From: Streptantibioticus_A sp037034305
GTDB lineage: Bacteria > Actinomycetota > Actinomycetes > Streptomycetales > Streptomycetaceae
Length of the DNA: 64,000 nucleotides
NCBI GenBank assembly: GCA_037034305.1
Contig: JBAGJY010000013.1
Span: 62,001-126,000, forward strand
Reading direction: 5' to 3'
In this document: in pieces, positions 7,529 through 17,119 of the stretch
Position numbering within the stretch: position 1 is the first letter of the stretch
Layout of the letters: each line of letters starts with the position of its first letter
Translations under genes and position numbers: made by a program
Notes under the pieces: generated by a model
Told to the model about the DNA's origin: nothing
The model's database searches: none
Seen by the model: only the letters and a program-made list of their open reading frames with translations

Positions 7529-10321
7529 ATGACATCTGTCGCCGCCAGTGGCGATGTGGTCGTGGGCGCGCTCGGCGGCCTGGGCCAGCCGGTCGACACA
7601 ACGGGCCTGCGCAGCCTGCCGCTTGACGGGCCGCATGTGCTGTGGCTGCTCGTGGACGGCGCGATGGACCTGTTCGCGGTGGACACCGCCGGTCAGGGCC
7701 GCTGGCACTTCCTGGGCCGTATGGAGGCCGGGACCCTGCTGCTCGGCCCGGTCGAGGGACCACGGCACACCCTGCTGGGGCGGCCGTTGACCGGTTGCGC
7801 GCTGCGCCGCATCCCGCTGAGGGAACTGTACGACCACACGTACTACCAGAGCCCGGACACACCGCTGAGCCCGCTGGAGGACGCGTTCGCGCTCGGTGTC
7901 GGCCGCGGGCTGCGGCTGCTGTTCGAAACGCCGGACGAACACGGCCGGTTGGCGCCGGAGGACGACGACATCCTGTGGATGTCCGTGGACCCCGGCAGCC
8001 TGCGGTACGGCGCCGAGTACGGCCCGCAGACGGCCCAGGACCTGCTGATCGACGGCGCGATGTGGCAGCGCCTGGTCAACCAGCAGGGCCGCCTGCTGTT
8101 CGCGCTCGACCGCTGGATCGAGGGACTGGAGCGGGCCCACGAGGACCGCGCGGCGGCCGGTGTCAAGGCCGGTGAGGCGGTACGCGCCCAGGCCGACCAG
8201 GCGCTGCTGGCCTCCATCGACAAGCGGCGCCGCTCGGCGGCCGACCCGGCCGCCGGGTCCGACGACGCCGCGCTCGCCGCGTGCCGCGCGGTCGCCGCCG
8301 CGGCCGGGATCACGGTCACCGCGCCCACACGCGGCGGCGCGGTCAACGACCGGCTGGACCCGGTGGAGCGGATCGCGCTCAGCTCCCGGTTGCGGACCCG
8401 CACGGTCCGGCTCACCGGGCGCTGGTGGCGGGAGAACTCCGGTCCGCTGGTGGGCCGCCTGGCCGCCACCGACGCTCCCGTGGCGCTGCTGTGGCGGCGC
8501 GGCCGGTACGAGGCGGTGGACCCGGTCAGCGGCGCCCGCACCAGGATCGGCCCGGCGAACGCCGGACGGTTCGCCCCCGACGCGGTGATGTTCTACCGGC
8601 CGCTGCCCGAACGGCCGCTGCCCGCCTGGCGGTTGTTGCGCTTCGGGCTCCACGGCACCCTGCCCGACCTGCGCAACCTGGCGCTCGGCGGGCTGGTGGC
8701 GGTCGTCCTCGGGGCCATGGTGCCGATCGCCACCGGACAGGTGCTGGGCTCCTATGTGCCCAACGCCGAGACCAGTTTGATCGTCCAGACCTCGCTGGCC
8801 ATCGTGGCCACCACCATCGTGTCGGCCGCCTTCTCCCTGCTGGAGAACATCGCGCTGCTGCGGCTGGAGGGACGGGTCGAGGCCAGTTTGCAACCGGCCG
8901 TGTGGGACCGGCTGTTGCGGCTGCCCACGAAGTTCTTCGCCGGGCGTTCCACCGGCGAACTGGCCACCGCGGCACTGGGCGTCAGCGCGATCCGCCGGGT
9001 GCTGTCGGGCATCAGCTCGGTGGCCGTGCAGGCAGGTACGGTCGGCGCGGTCAACCTCGTGCTGCTGCTGTGGTACAGCCTGCCGCTGGCGTTGACGGCG
9101 CTGGGCATGCTGGTGGTCATCGGCGTGGTGTTCCTCGCCCTCGGGCTGTGGCAGGTGCGCTGGCAGCGCCGGTTGACGGTGCTCAACAACAAGCTGAACA
9201 ACCAGGCGTTCCAGACGCTGCGCGGACTGCCCAAGCTGCGCGTCGCCGCCGCCGAGGGCTTCGCCTACGCGGCCTGGGCGGGCGAGTTCGCCCGCAGCCG
9301 GGAACTCCAGCGGCGGGTGGGCCGGATCAAGAACCTGATCACCGTGTGCAACGCGGTCTACCTGCCGCTGTGCACGCTGATCATGTTCGCGCTGCTCGCC
9401 GGTCCGGCCCGCGGCGCGCTGTCGGCCAGCGCCTTCCTCACCTTCAACACCGCGGTGACGATGCTGCTGACCTCGGTGACCCAGCTCACCGGCGCGCTGA
9501 TCTCCGCGGCGTCCGTCCTGCCGCTGTACGAGCAGATCAAGCCGGTGCTGGACGAACTGCCGGAGGTGCGCGGCGGCAGCACCGCGCCCGGCGTCCTCTC
9601 CGGTGCCGTCGAGGCCAGGGGCCTGTCGTTCCGGTACTCCGAGGACGGGCCGCTGGTGCTGGACAACGTCTCGTTCCGGGTGGCGCCGGGCGAGTTCGTG
9701 GCCGTGGTGGGGGCCAGCGGCTGCGGCAAGTCGACGCTGCTGCGCCTGCTGATCGGCTTCGACCGGCCGCTGACCGGCAGCGTGCTGTACGACGGCCAGG
9801 ATCTGGCGGCCCTCGACCAGGCGGCGGTGCGCCGCCAGTGCGGGGTGGTGCTGCAGAACGCCCAGCCGTTCACCGGCACCATCCTGGACTGCGTGCGCGG
9901 CGCCGAGTCCTACTCCCTCGAAGAGGTGTGGCAGGCCGCCGAGATGGCCGGGGTCGCCGAGGACATCAGGCGGATGCCGATGGGGCTGCACACCATGCTC
10001 TCCGACGGCGGCGGCAGCGTCTCCGGCGGCCAGCGGCAACGCCTGATGATCGCCCAGGCGTTGATCCGCCGCCCGCGCGTGCTGTTCCTCGACGAGGCCA
10101 CCAGCGCACTGGACAACGAGACACAGCGCGTCGTCATCGAGAGCACCCACGCGCTGAACGCCACCCGCGTCGTGATCGCGCACCGGCTGTCCACCGTGCT
10201 GGACGCGGACCGGGTGATCGTGATGGCCGACGGCCGGATCGTCCAGCAGGGCCCGCCCGCACAACTGCTGGCCGACACCGGCGGACTCTTCCACGAACTG
10301 GTGCGCCGCCAGATCCACTGA
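7529..10321 (+). CDS. Second peptide-export ABC transporter (NHLM ABC2-type) with long N-terminal domain
   Basis: A 930-residue ABC permease/ATPase. The first 350 or so residues are a soluble domain lacking the C39 cysteine, as in the second transporter of NHLM bacteriocin systems, where this part resembles a cyclic-nucleotide-binding fold. The transmembrane domain covers about residues 375-660. Walker A GASGCGKST begins at 728, followed by signature SVSGGQRQRL, Walker B VLFLDEATSALD and H-loop IAHRLS, so the ATPase looks active. Having one peptidase-containing and one peptidase-free half transporter suggests a heterodimer or a two-step export. The start ATG lies one base behind the stop of the previous gene. 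Confidence 0.88.
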   Translation: MTSVAASGDVVVGALGGLGQPVDTTGLRSLPLDGPHVLWLLVDGAMDLFAVDTAGQGRWHFLGRMEAGTLLLGPVEGPRHTLLGRPLTGCALRRIPLRELYDHTYYQSPDTPLSPLEDAFALGVGRGLRLLFETPDEHGRLAPEDDDILWMSVDPGSLRYGAEYGPQTAQDLLIDGAMWQRLVNQQGRLLFALDRWIEGLERAHEDRAAAGVKAGEAVRAQADQALLASIDKRRRSAADPAAGSDDAALAACRAVAAAAGITVTAPTRGGAVNDRLDPVERIALSSRLRTRTVRLTGRWWRENSGPLVGRLAATDAPVALLWRRGRYEAVDPVSGARTRIGPANAGRFAPDAVMFYRPLPERPLPAWRLLRFGLHGTLPDLRNLALGGLVAVVLGAMVPIATGQVLGSYVPNAETSLIVQTSLAIVATTIVSAAFSLLENIALLRLEGRVEASLQPAVWDRLLRLPTKFFAGRSTGELATAALGVSAIRRVLSGISSVAVQAGTVGAVNLVLLLWYSLPLALTALGMLVVIGVVFLALGLWQVRWQRRLTVLNNKLNNQAFQTLRGLPKLRVAAAEGFAYAAWAGEFARSRELQRRVGRIKNLITVCNAVYLPLCTLIMFALLAGPARGALSASAFLTFNTAVTMLLTSVTQLTGALISAASVLPLYEQIKPVLDELPEVRGGSTAPGVLSGAVEARGLSFRYSEDGPLVLDNVSFRVAPGEFVAVVGASGCGKSTLLRLLIGFDRPLTGSVLYDGQDLAALDQAAVRRQCGVVLQNAQPFTGTILDCVRGAESYSLEEVWQAAEMAGVAEDIRRMPMGLHTMLSDGGGSVSGGQRQRLMIAQALIRRPRVLFLDEATSALDNETQRVVIESTHALNATRVVIAHRLSTVLDADRVIVMADGRIVQQGPPAQLLADTGGLFHELVRRQIH

Positions 10322-10382
10322 CCGGCCATGGTGGCCGGAAAGGGTCCCTGTAGCATGACCGCGGAGTTCAGGGGGGGTTGCC

Positions 10383-11618
10383 GTGTCGTCGGACGATGCG
10401 CTCATTCGCAGTCTGCGCGCCGCGGTGGCCGCGGCGCCCGAGGACCTGGCGCTGCGCCTGCACCTCGCGCAGTTGCTGGTCGACGCGGGTGAGGGAGCCC
10501 AGGCGGTCGCCGAGATCGCGGTGGCGCTACAGCAGCAGCCGGACTCCGTCCAGGCCCGGCAGCTGATGGCACGCGCGCTCGCCCCGCCGCCGACCGGCGA
10601 GTCCCGGCCGAGCGGCGAATCCCGGCTCGCCCCGGAGTCCGAGAAGTCCCCGCGGACCACCGCCGCCGACGCGTTCGACTGGCGGGCGGCCGAGGAGCAG
10701 GTGCGTGACCTGGCACCGGCGCCGTTCCTCGACGACCCCGCGGCGGCCGACGCGCGCCCCACCGTCACCCTCGCCGACGTGGGCGGCATGCAGGAGGTCA
10801 AACAGCGCCTGGACGCCGCCCTGCTGGCCCCGATGCGCAACCCCGAGCTGAGCCGCCTGTACGGCAAGAGCCTGCGCGGCGGACTGCTGCTGTACGGCCC
10901 GCCAGGCTGCGGCAAGACGTTCCTGGCCCGTGCGGTGGCCGGTGAACTCGGCGCGCACTTCGTCTCGGTGGGCCTGTCCGACGTGCTGGACATGTGGCTG
11001 GGCAACTCGGAACGCAACCTGCACGAGACCTTCGCCGCCGCCCGCCGCAACGCCCCCTGCGTGCTGTTCCTGGACGAGATCGACGCCCTCGGCCACAAGC
11101 GCGGCAACCTGCGCAACAACGGCCTGCGGCCGATCGTCAACCAGTTGCTGACCGAGATGGACGACGTCCAGGCGTCCAACGACGGAGTCTTCGTCCTGGC
11201 CGCCACCAACCATCCGTGGGACGTGGACACCGCGCTGCGGCGCCCGGGGCGGCTGGACCGCACCCTGCTGGTGCTGCCGCCGGACCGGGAGGCGCGCAAG
11301 CACATCCTGCGCACGCACTTCACCGACCGCCCGGTGTCCGGCATCGACCTGGACGCTCTGGCGGGCGCCACCGACGGGTTCTCCGGTGCTGACCTGGCCC
11401 ATCTGTGCGAGTCGGCCGCCGAGCGGGCCCTGCTGGACTCGGCGCGCAGCGGGCGGGTACGGATGATCGAACAGCGCGACACCGAGGCCGCGCTGGCGCA
11501 ACTGCGCCCGTCCACCGGCCCCTGGTTCGAGGCCGCCCGCAGCGTGGCGCTGTTCGCCAACGAGGGCGGCGCCTACGACGAGTTGGCGCGGTACCTGCGC
11601 GACCACCGGATGCTGTGA
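10383..11618 (+). CDS. AAA+ ATPase with N-terminal TPR-like helices
   Basis: A 411-residue protein from GTG at 10383 behind a run of seven G residues. The first 65 residues form a TPR-like helical repeat, followed by a Ser/Pro-rich linker. The AAA+ module starts near 130 (LADVGGMQEVKQRLD) with Walker A GPPGCGKT at 172-179, Walker B LFLDEID with Asp231/Glu232, sensor-1 Asn276 in AATN and arginine fingers around 286-293 (RRPGRLDR). The closest relatives are the FtsH/CDC48/p97-type classical AAA unfoldases, but there is no protease or membrane segment. Placed after the exporter genes, it may remodel or unfold the precursor or regulate export. A small hairpin (CCGGCCA/TGGCCGG, 10322-10338) precedes the gene. 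Its stop overlaps the next start (GTGA). Confidence 0.85.
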   Translation: MSSDDALIRSLRAAVAAAPEDLALRLHLAQLLVDAGEGAQAVAEIAVALQQQPDSVQARQLMARALAPPPTGESRPSGESRLAPESEKSPRTTAADAFDWRAAEEQVRDLAPAPFLDDPAAADARPTVTLADVGGMQEVKQRLDAALLAPMRNPELSRLYGKSLRGGLLLYGPPGCGKTFLARAVAGELGAHFVSVGLSDVLDMWLGNSERNLHETFAAARRNAPCVLFLDEIDALGHKRGNLRNNGLRPIVNQLLTEMDDVQASNDGVFVLAATNHPWDVDTALRRPGRLDRTLLVLPPDREARKHILRTHFTDRPVSGIDLDALAGATDGFSGADLAHLCESAAERALLDSARSGRVRMIEQRDTEAALAQLRPSTGPWFEAARSVALFANEGGAYDELARYLRDHRML

Positions 11619-13639
11619 TCCCGGTGGACGGTCTCGATCCGCTGGACGCTCAGGTCGCCAAGCTCGACCAGTTGCGGGCCCTCGGCCGCACCGACCGGGC
11701 CCGCGCCGGACTGGCCCGGGTGCTCGCCGCCGATCCGCAGCACGCCGGTGCGCTGTGGACGCTGGCCGCCCTGCACTTCGACGCGGGCGAGTACCACGAC
11801 AGTGCGCGCGCCGCCCGCCAGTTGGTCGCCGCGTACCCGGACGACCCGGACGGCCACGTCGCGCTGGCCAAGGCGCTGGTCTGGCTGGACGACCCGGCAG
11901 CCGCCGAGGCCGCCGCCCGCCGGGCGGTGGAACTCGCCCCGCACGACAGCGCGGCGCTCACCGCGCTCGCCTGGGCGCTGCGGGATCAGGGCACCTTCGG
12001 TTCGGCGGGCGACGGGCTGGACGCGCTGGCGGTGCTGCGCGAGGCCACCTCGCTGGACCCCGACTGGAGCGGCACTTACGTCGAGCGGGCGAAGGTGCAC
12101 TACGCCCGCTACGAGTTCGCCGAGGCGCAGGCCGTGCTGCTGGAGGCGCTCCGGCTCTCCCCCGGCGACCGCGTCCACCTGGCCTACCTCGGCTGCGTGC
12201 TGCTGCGGCAGGCGCGTGACGAGGAGGCCGTCGAGGCGTTCCGGGAGTCGCTGCGCCAGTTGCCGGGCCGCGAGGTGATGGAGTTGATGGAGCGCACCAT
12301 CAGGGAACTCACCGGTGTCGCCGCCCCGTACACCGAGGTGCACCGAGCGCTCGTGCGGGCCCTGGGGCTGCCGCCGTGCGAGGACGGCGACCTGCCCGAC
12401 ACGGAGTTGGCGCGGCGGCTGCAACTGCGCGGCTTCCACCCCTTCCGGGCCAGCGGGTTGGAGCGGATCAGCGCCGGGACCGCCGCCGAGTGCGCCCGGT
12501 TGCTGCACCGTTCGCTGTCCCTGAACCCCGGCGACTTCGGCTCCGCCGACCTGCTGCTCGACGTGCTGCACCACCACGGCCCGCAGCCGATCCCGCCGGA
12601 CGAGGCGCCACTTGAGGTGTCCCAGCGGTGGGCCGACGTCCGCGCACGGGTGGCGGCGGATCCCGACGACCACGACGGGTGGATGCGGCTGGTCTCGCTG
12701 GCGCTGCTGGCCCGCGACTACTTCCGGATGGCCGACGCCGCCCGGGCGGCGGGCATGGCGCATCCGCAGGACGCGGACTACGCCATGCTGGAGGCGCACG
12801 CCTACCTGCTGATGGGGCTGCCGTTGGAGGCGGTCGAGTCAGCGGAGCGCGGGTTGGCGGTGCACGAGGGGCATTTCGGCTGCACCATGCTGCTGGGTGT
12901 CGCCCAGCGGCGTGCCGGGCTTGAGGACGCGGCCCGCCGAACACTGGGCCGCGCGGTCGAGTTGGGCGACCAGTCGTCGGGACGCCACCTGCGGATGCGG
13001 GCCCGCCGCTTCGCCGAGACCGCGGGCACGCCGCCGCCCGCGGACGACCCGCAGGCCACCGGGGCCCGGCTGAAGGTGCTCGGCGACTACGTGGCCGCCA
13101 GCGACGAGGACTTCCGGCACAAGGCCGTCCGCTACTGCGTCGCCGAGGCCGACGCGGGCCTGCTGGCCGATGAGGTGCTGGCCGAGCTGCGGTTCGCCGC
13201 CGCCTGCCTGCTGCTCGGCTTCGGCCGCACCTGCGAGGCCCTCCAGCAGGCCCGGCAGGCGGCCCGACTGGCCCCGGAACGCGCCGACGCGCACGGCGTG
13301 CTGGGCACCGCCGCCCTGGTCTGCGGCCAACTTGCCGAAGCCGAGGCGGCGTTGCGGCGCGCCTGGGAGCTGGACCCGGACGATCCCGAGCCCGCCGTGC
13401 TGCTGGCCGTCGCACTGCGCCGCTCCGGGCGGGCGCGGGACGCCGACGCGCTGTTCCGCCACGCCGTCGCCCAACGTGACTGGCCGGAGCCGGTGTTGCG
13501 GCGGCTCGCCGAACGGCTGACGGAACTGGACGAGGACGGCGACCCGCCCGGCTGGCACAGCGCTGTGGCCGAAGCCCGGCGGCTGGGACCACAGCAGCCG
13601 GGGCCGCCCCACAACGGAGCGGCCCCGGCCGGGATGTGA
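11615..13639 (+). CDS. Large tetratricopeptide-repeat protein
   Basis: A 674-residue protein. The GTG at 11615 overlaps the stop of the AAA+ gene (GTGA), which is why I place the start there rather than at upstream in-frame codons. TPR units are clear at about 20-150 (for example AALHFDAGEYHDSARAARQL, then ALVWLDDPAAAEAAARRAVE), at 190-240, and again at 350-440 and 530-640 (LGTAALVCGQLAEAEAALRR). There is no signal peptide or membrane helix, so it should act in the cytoplasm as a scaffold, probably for the coupled AAA+ ATPase, which has a TPR-like N-terminus itself. I cannot assign a precise job in peptide export. Confidence 0.85.
   Translation: MIPVDGLDPLDAQVAKLDQLRALGRTDRARAGLARVLAADPQHAGALWTLAALHFDAGEYHDSARAARQLVAAYPDDPDGHVALAKALVWLDDPAAAEAAARRAVELAPHDSAALTALAWALRDQGTFGSAGDGLDALAVLREATSLDPDWSGTYVERAKVHYARYEFAEAQAVLLEALRLSPGDRVHLAYLGCVLLRQARDEEAVEAFRESLRQLPGREVMELMERTIRELTGVAAPYTEVHRALVRALGLPPCEDGDLPDTELARRLQLRGFHPFRASGLERISAGTAAECARLLHRSLSLNPGDFGSADLLLDVLHHHGPQPIPPDEAPLEVSQRWADVRARVAADPDDHDGWMRLVSLALLARDYFRMADAARAAGMAHPQDADYAMLEAHAYLLMGLPLEAVESAERGLAVHEGHFGCTMLLGVAQRRAGLEDAARRTLGRAVELGDQSSGRHLRMRARRFAETAGTPPPADDPQATGARLKVLGDYVAASDEDFRHKAVRYCVAEADAGLLADEVLAELRFAAACLLLGFGRTCEALQQARQAARLAPERADAHGVLGTAALVCGQLAEAEAALRRAWELDPDDPEPAVLLAVALRRSGRARDADALFRHAVAQRDWPEPVLRRLAERLTELDEDGDPPGWHSAVAEARRLGPQQPGPPHNGAAPAGM
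13598..13628. terminator. Hairpin at the convergent end of the peptide locus
   Basis: CCGGGGCCGC and GCGGCCCCGG (13598-13607 and 13619-13628) pair perfectly over an 11-base loop. The hairpin lies within the last codons of the TPR gene and just before the convergent protease gene ends at 13652. It could stop transcription from either side. Confidence 0.5.
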
Positions 13640-13651
13640 ACGGACGTGGTG

Positions 13652-16600
13652 TCAGTTGACGGTGTAGCTGTACGGGATGGCCGCCAGGACCGAACCGGTG
13701 GTGCCGATCTGGTTGTTGGCGGTGGCCACCCCGCCCGGAGCGGTCACCAGGTACAGCACGCCGTGCACGGTGCTGCCCTTCGCGCCGCGCGGGGTGATGG
13801 TGACCTGGAGCGATCCGGTGGCGCCCGGCTTGACGGTGACCGGGCTGAGCGCCGGGGCCGAGGCGTTCACCGCGACCGCGAACGGGTCGTTGGTGCTGGA
13901 GGCCAGCGCCGGGTCGAACGCCTGGGTGTGGGCGCTGGCGGTGATGGTCGACGTACCGGCCGGGGCACCTGCCGCCGGGAACGGGCCGATCTGCTGGACG
14001 TAGCTGCTCCAGAAGCCCGGAACCACCGGTTGCCCGGCGCTGCCGTGGGCCTTGACCACCGAGACGGTGGAGCCGTCCTGCGCCTGCTTGAGGTCACCGA
14101 AGGAGTCCGGTGAACCGGCGGTGGCGCTCAACTCCAGCTGCGCGGGCGTCGAGGAGGACGCGACCGAGGTCAGCCTGTCGGTGCCCGGGGGCACCAGGAA
14201 GCCGGGGGTGGTCGAGGTCGGGTGCAGCGGCAGCGCGACGGTGGCCGAGGCGCCCTGCGGCACCAGCGGGACGTCCACCATCGTGGTGAGCCGTCCGTCG
14301 GCCTGCACCAGCTGGGTGGCCGCTGTGTTGTTGGTGTAGGTCACCCGCACCGTGGTGGGCTTGTCCGCCGCCAGCTTGGCGCTGGTGCTGTGCGGCAGGC
14401 CGGTGGCGGTCGCCTGGTCCTGGTCCAGGCCGACGGTGCCATGGAACGGCTCGTTCAGCTCGGCGCCGCTGACCGGGTTGAGGACGTTCAGCACGAACCG
14501 CCAGCGCCCGGCCGCGGGGTTGATCGCGGTGGCCGACACGCCCCGCGTGGTGCCGGTCAGTGCACCGGAGGTGTTCAGCAGCGCGTTGCTCTCGATGTCG
14601 ACCGGAGTGCCGTTGGGGCTGATCAACGCGCCCTGCACCAGCACGTTGGGGTCGCTGAGCGTCACCCCGGCGCGGATGTCGCGGTGGCCGGACGGGACGT
14701 CGAAGGCGTAGGTGAAGGACTGCGCGGGCGAGGCGTCACGGGCGTTGCCGCCGGTGATGGTGCCGGTGAAGTCACCGCCCTTGCCGGAGAGCGGGACCAC
14801 GCTGCGCAGGATCACCGGAACGCTGGTGGTGCGGCCGCCGGAGCTGGCCACGGTGATCGACTCGGCGCTGTCGCCACTGGTCTTCGGGGTGGTGAGGTGG
14901 ACGTGCAGGGTGCCGCTCTGCCCCGGTGCCAGCCTGGTCACCTGCGGGCTGACCGAACCGGCCGGCACCGCGCGCTGGGTGGCGGTGTCCAGCAGCACCG
15001 GACCGGTGAAGCCGTTGGTACCGGCGGGGGTGTAGAGGATCGCGGTCCACTTGCCCGCGACCGGGTGCGGTACGTCGGCGATGCCGAAGTTGGCGGAGAC
15101 CGGGCCGCCCTGCGGACGGGTGTTGGTCTCCAGCTTCCCGGACGGGTCCAGCAGGGTGAGCCGTACCACCGGGGTCACGGTGTTGGCGCCCGACTTCTGC
15201 GCCTTGCCCTGCCAGGCGATCGACGCGGCGAGCCGGTCGGCCCCCGGCGGCACGGTGAACTTCACCTCGTGGTGCACCCACGTCGCACCGTTGGTCGCGT
15301 AGGCGAACTTCGGGTCGGTGGAGGAGTTCAGCTGCACGGTCTGCCGGGAGTTGGCCAGTGGCGCGAAGGTACGGGTGGCGCCGGTGACCGTCTGGGTGGT
15401 GTGGCTGGTGTTGACCACGGTGACGTCGGCGGTGTGGCCGGAGCCCGGGGTGCCGGAGATGTCCTGCTGGCCGGTGGTGACGGCGACGGTGTCGCTCTGC
15501 CTGGCGCCCGAGGGGCTGTGGTAGCCGCGGGCCGCCTCGACCGCGGCGCGCACGTTCAGCAGCCCGGCGCCCTGCTCCTGGGCGGGCAGGCCGAGGTCCG
15601 TGGCGGTACCGGTGAGCAACTGCTTGACCAGCGCGGGAGTTGGCGACTGGCCGTGGTGGCTGTCCCGGTAGGCCTGGATCACCAGGGCCGCCGCTCCGGC
15701 GGTCAGCGGCGCGGCCTGGCTGGTGCCGCCGAACGGCTGCATCGCGCTGCCGGTGCCGTTGTAGTTGGTGCACTCGGTGTACTCGCTGATCTTGGGCGAG
15801 CACAGCGCCCAGTCCGCCTCACCGGGCGCGACCAGGTCGACGGTGCGTCCGGCCTGGGTGAAGCCGCCGGAGGACAGCGCCGAGATGCGGTTGTCGGCCC
15901 AGGTGCCGTTGGAGAACTGGGATGCCGCGTAACCGGTCTGCAGATAGCTCTGGTTGTCCGTCGAGGCGCCCGCGGAGATGATGTGCGGGTCGGTGGACGG
16001 GGTGCCGATGGTGCTGTTGATACCGGCGTCACCGCTGGAGACGGTCACCGTCACACCGGCGGCCACCGCCTGGTCGTTGAACAGCGAGATGGTGTCGTGC
16101 GCACCGCTGTCCGGGGTGACGTTGCTGCCGAACGACTCGTTGAGCACGTCGACATGGGCGGTCGAGACGGCGTAGTCGATGGACTGCAGGATCGCCGAGT
16201 TCGGGAACGTGGTGCCACCGGCCTTGAGCGCCACCAGGGAGGCGTCCGGGGCGAAGCCCTCGACGCGGATGTTGCATCCGGCGGGCAGCGGGTGGGTGGG
16301 GTTGACGAACTTCGACAGGTCGTAGCTCTCCCGGCCCTGCGCGATCATCGCCGAGGCGTCACCGAACGCCTCCGCGGCGCCGCTCGGCGCGTCCCATCCG
16401 TCGCCCGAGAAGTCCTGGTGGTCGACGACGGCGTGGGTGCCGTCCGGGCGTATGAAGTCGGGGTTGTCGGGGTCCAGTCCGTCCGCGATGTAGGCGACCT
16501 TGACGCCCTTGCCGGTGGCGATCTGGTGGGCGCCGGGCGAGCCGGGGGTGCTCTCGACGTGCGTCGAGTAGAGCGCCTCGGGCTCCAGCAGGGGCTTGGC

Positions 16601-17119
16601 CGGGTCGCTGGGGCAGATGGCGTACGGGTTCTTGCCCTTGCCGTTGCCCCGGGCGTTGGGGGTTACGGCCTGCGGGCCCTTGGCGCCGCCCTGGGTGCCC
16701 GGTGCGGTGGCGCTCGGCGGGGTCACCCTCACCATCTCGTCCGGGACGACCGAGGCGACCGCCGGGTCGGCGGCCAGTGCGTCGCGCAGCGCCGGGCTGA
16801 CCGTGGCGGAGAAGGCGTTGCCGACCACGAAGCTCTTGATGTGGGTGCCGCCGTTCGCCTTGACCTTGGCCAGCAGCGGGGCCTGAGCGGCGGCGGCCTG
16901 CCGCGCCCGGTTCTTCAGGTGCCCGGCGTCGGCCGGGGTGTTGGAAAGCTGGTCCTTCAGGACAACGATCACAGGTGTTGGCGCTCTGTTGTCCGCGAGC
17001 GCGGAAGCGTTCGGTGCAGGGGTCAACTCAGCGCCGTTCGCGGTGGTCCCGAAGGTCAGGACCATGGACGCGGCGGCCAGTGTGACGCCTGCCAGCTGCG
17101 GGTTCCGCCAGCCGAACAT
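13652..17119 (-). CDS. Large secreted subtilase-superfamily protease with sedolisin-like active-site residues
   Basis: A 1155-residue protein. The ATG at 17119 is preferred over the ATG six bases upstream because GAGAGG then has normal spacing. A signal peptide spans residues 1-30 and an inhibitor-I9-like propeptide about 50-130. The catalytic domain runs about 200-530: Asp213 in YIADGLDP and Ser467 in GGTSQAAP. Where classical S8 enzymes have HGTHV, this protein reads EAFGDAS (Glu250, Asp254), and the oxyanion position reads SSGDAG (Asp364). This Glu-x-x-x-Asp plus Asp plus Ser set is that of sedolisins (S53). A region of beta-sandwich repeats follows to residue 1155. It is a secreted endopeptidase, possibly acidic. 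It converges on the peptide-export locus. Confidence 0.85.
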   Translation of the reverse strand: MFGWRNPQLAGVTLAAASMVLTFGTTANGAELTPAPNASALADNRAPTPVIVVLKDQLSNTPADAGHLKNRARQAAAAQAPLLAKVKANGGTHIKSFVVGNAFSATVSPALRDALAADPAVASVVPDEMVRVTPPSATAPGTQGGAKGPQAVTPNARGNGKGKNPYAICPSDPAKPLLEPEALYSTHVESTPGSPGAHQIATGKGVKVAYIADGLDPDNPDFIRPDGTHAVVDHQDFSGDGWDAPSGAAEAFGDASAMIAQGRESYDLSKFVNPTHPLPAGCNIRVEGFAPDASLVALKAGGTTFPNSAILQSIDYAVSTAHVDVLNESFGSNVTPDSGAHDTISLFNDQAVAAGVTVTVSSGDAGINSTIGTPSTDPHIISAGASTDNQSYLQTGYAASQFSNGTWADNRISALSSGGFTQAGRTVDLVAPGEADWALCSPKISEYTECTNYNGTGSAMQPFGGTSQAAPLTAGAAALVIQAYRDSHHGQSPTPALVKQLLTGTATDLGLPAQEQGAGLLNVRAAVEAARGYHSPSGARQSDTVAVTTGQQDISGTPGSGHTADVTVVNTSHTTQTVTGATRTFAPLANSRQTVQLNSSTDPKFAYATNGATWVHHEVKFTVPPGADRLAASIAWQGKAQKSGANTVTPVVRLTLLDPSGKLETNTRPQGGPVSANFGIADVPHPVAGKWTAILYTPAGTNGFTGPVLLDTATQRAVPAGSVSPQVTRLAPGQSGTLHVHLTTPKTSGDSAESITVASSGGRTTSVPVILRSVVPLSGKGGDFTGTITGGNARDASPAQSFTYAFDVPSGHRDIRAGVTLSDPNVLVQGALISPNGTPVDIESNALLNTSGALTGTTRGVSATAINPAAGRWRFVLNVLNPVSGAELNEPFHGTVGLDQDQATATGLPHSTSAKLAADKPTTVRVTYTNNTAATQLVQADGRLTTMVDVPLVPQGASATVALPLHPTSTTPGFLVPPGTDRLTSVASSSTPAQLELSATAGSPDSFGDLKQAQDGSTVSVVKAHGSAGQPVVPGFWSSYVQQIGPFPAAGAPAGTSTITASAHTQAFDPALASSTNDPFAVAVNASAPALSPVTVKPGATGSLQVTITPRGAKGSTVHGVLYLVTAPGGVATANNQIGTTGSVLAAIPYSYTVN

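Noticed and set aside
7514..11560. A 1348-codon reverse-strand frame across the second ABC transporter and AAA+ genes.
   Set aside because: It runs antisense to two genes with complete catalytic motifs. Its translation is low-complexity (Gln, His, Arg, Ala) and has no domain. Such shadows are expected in high-G+C DNA.
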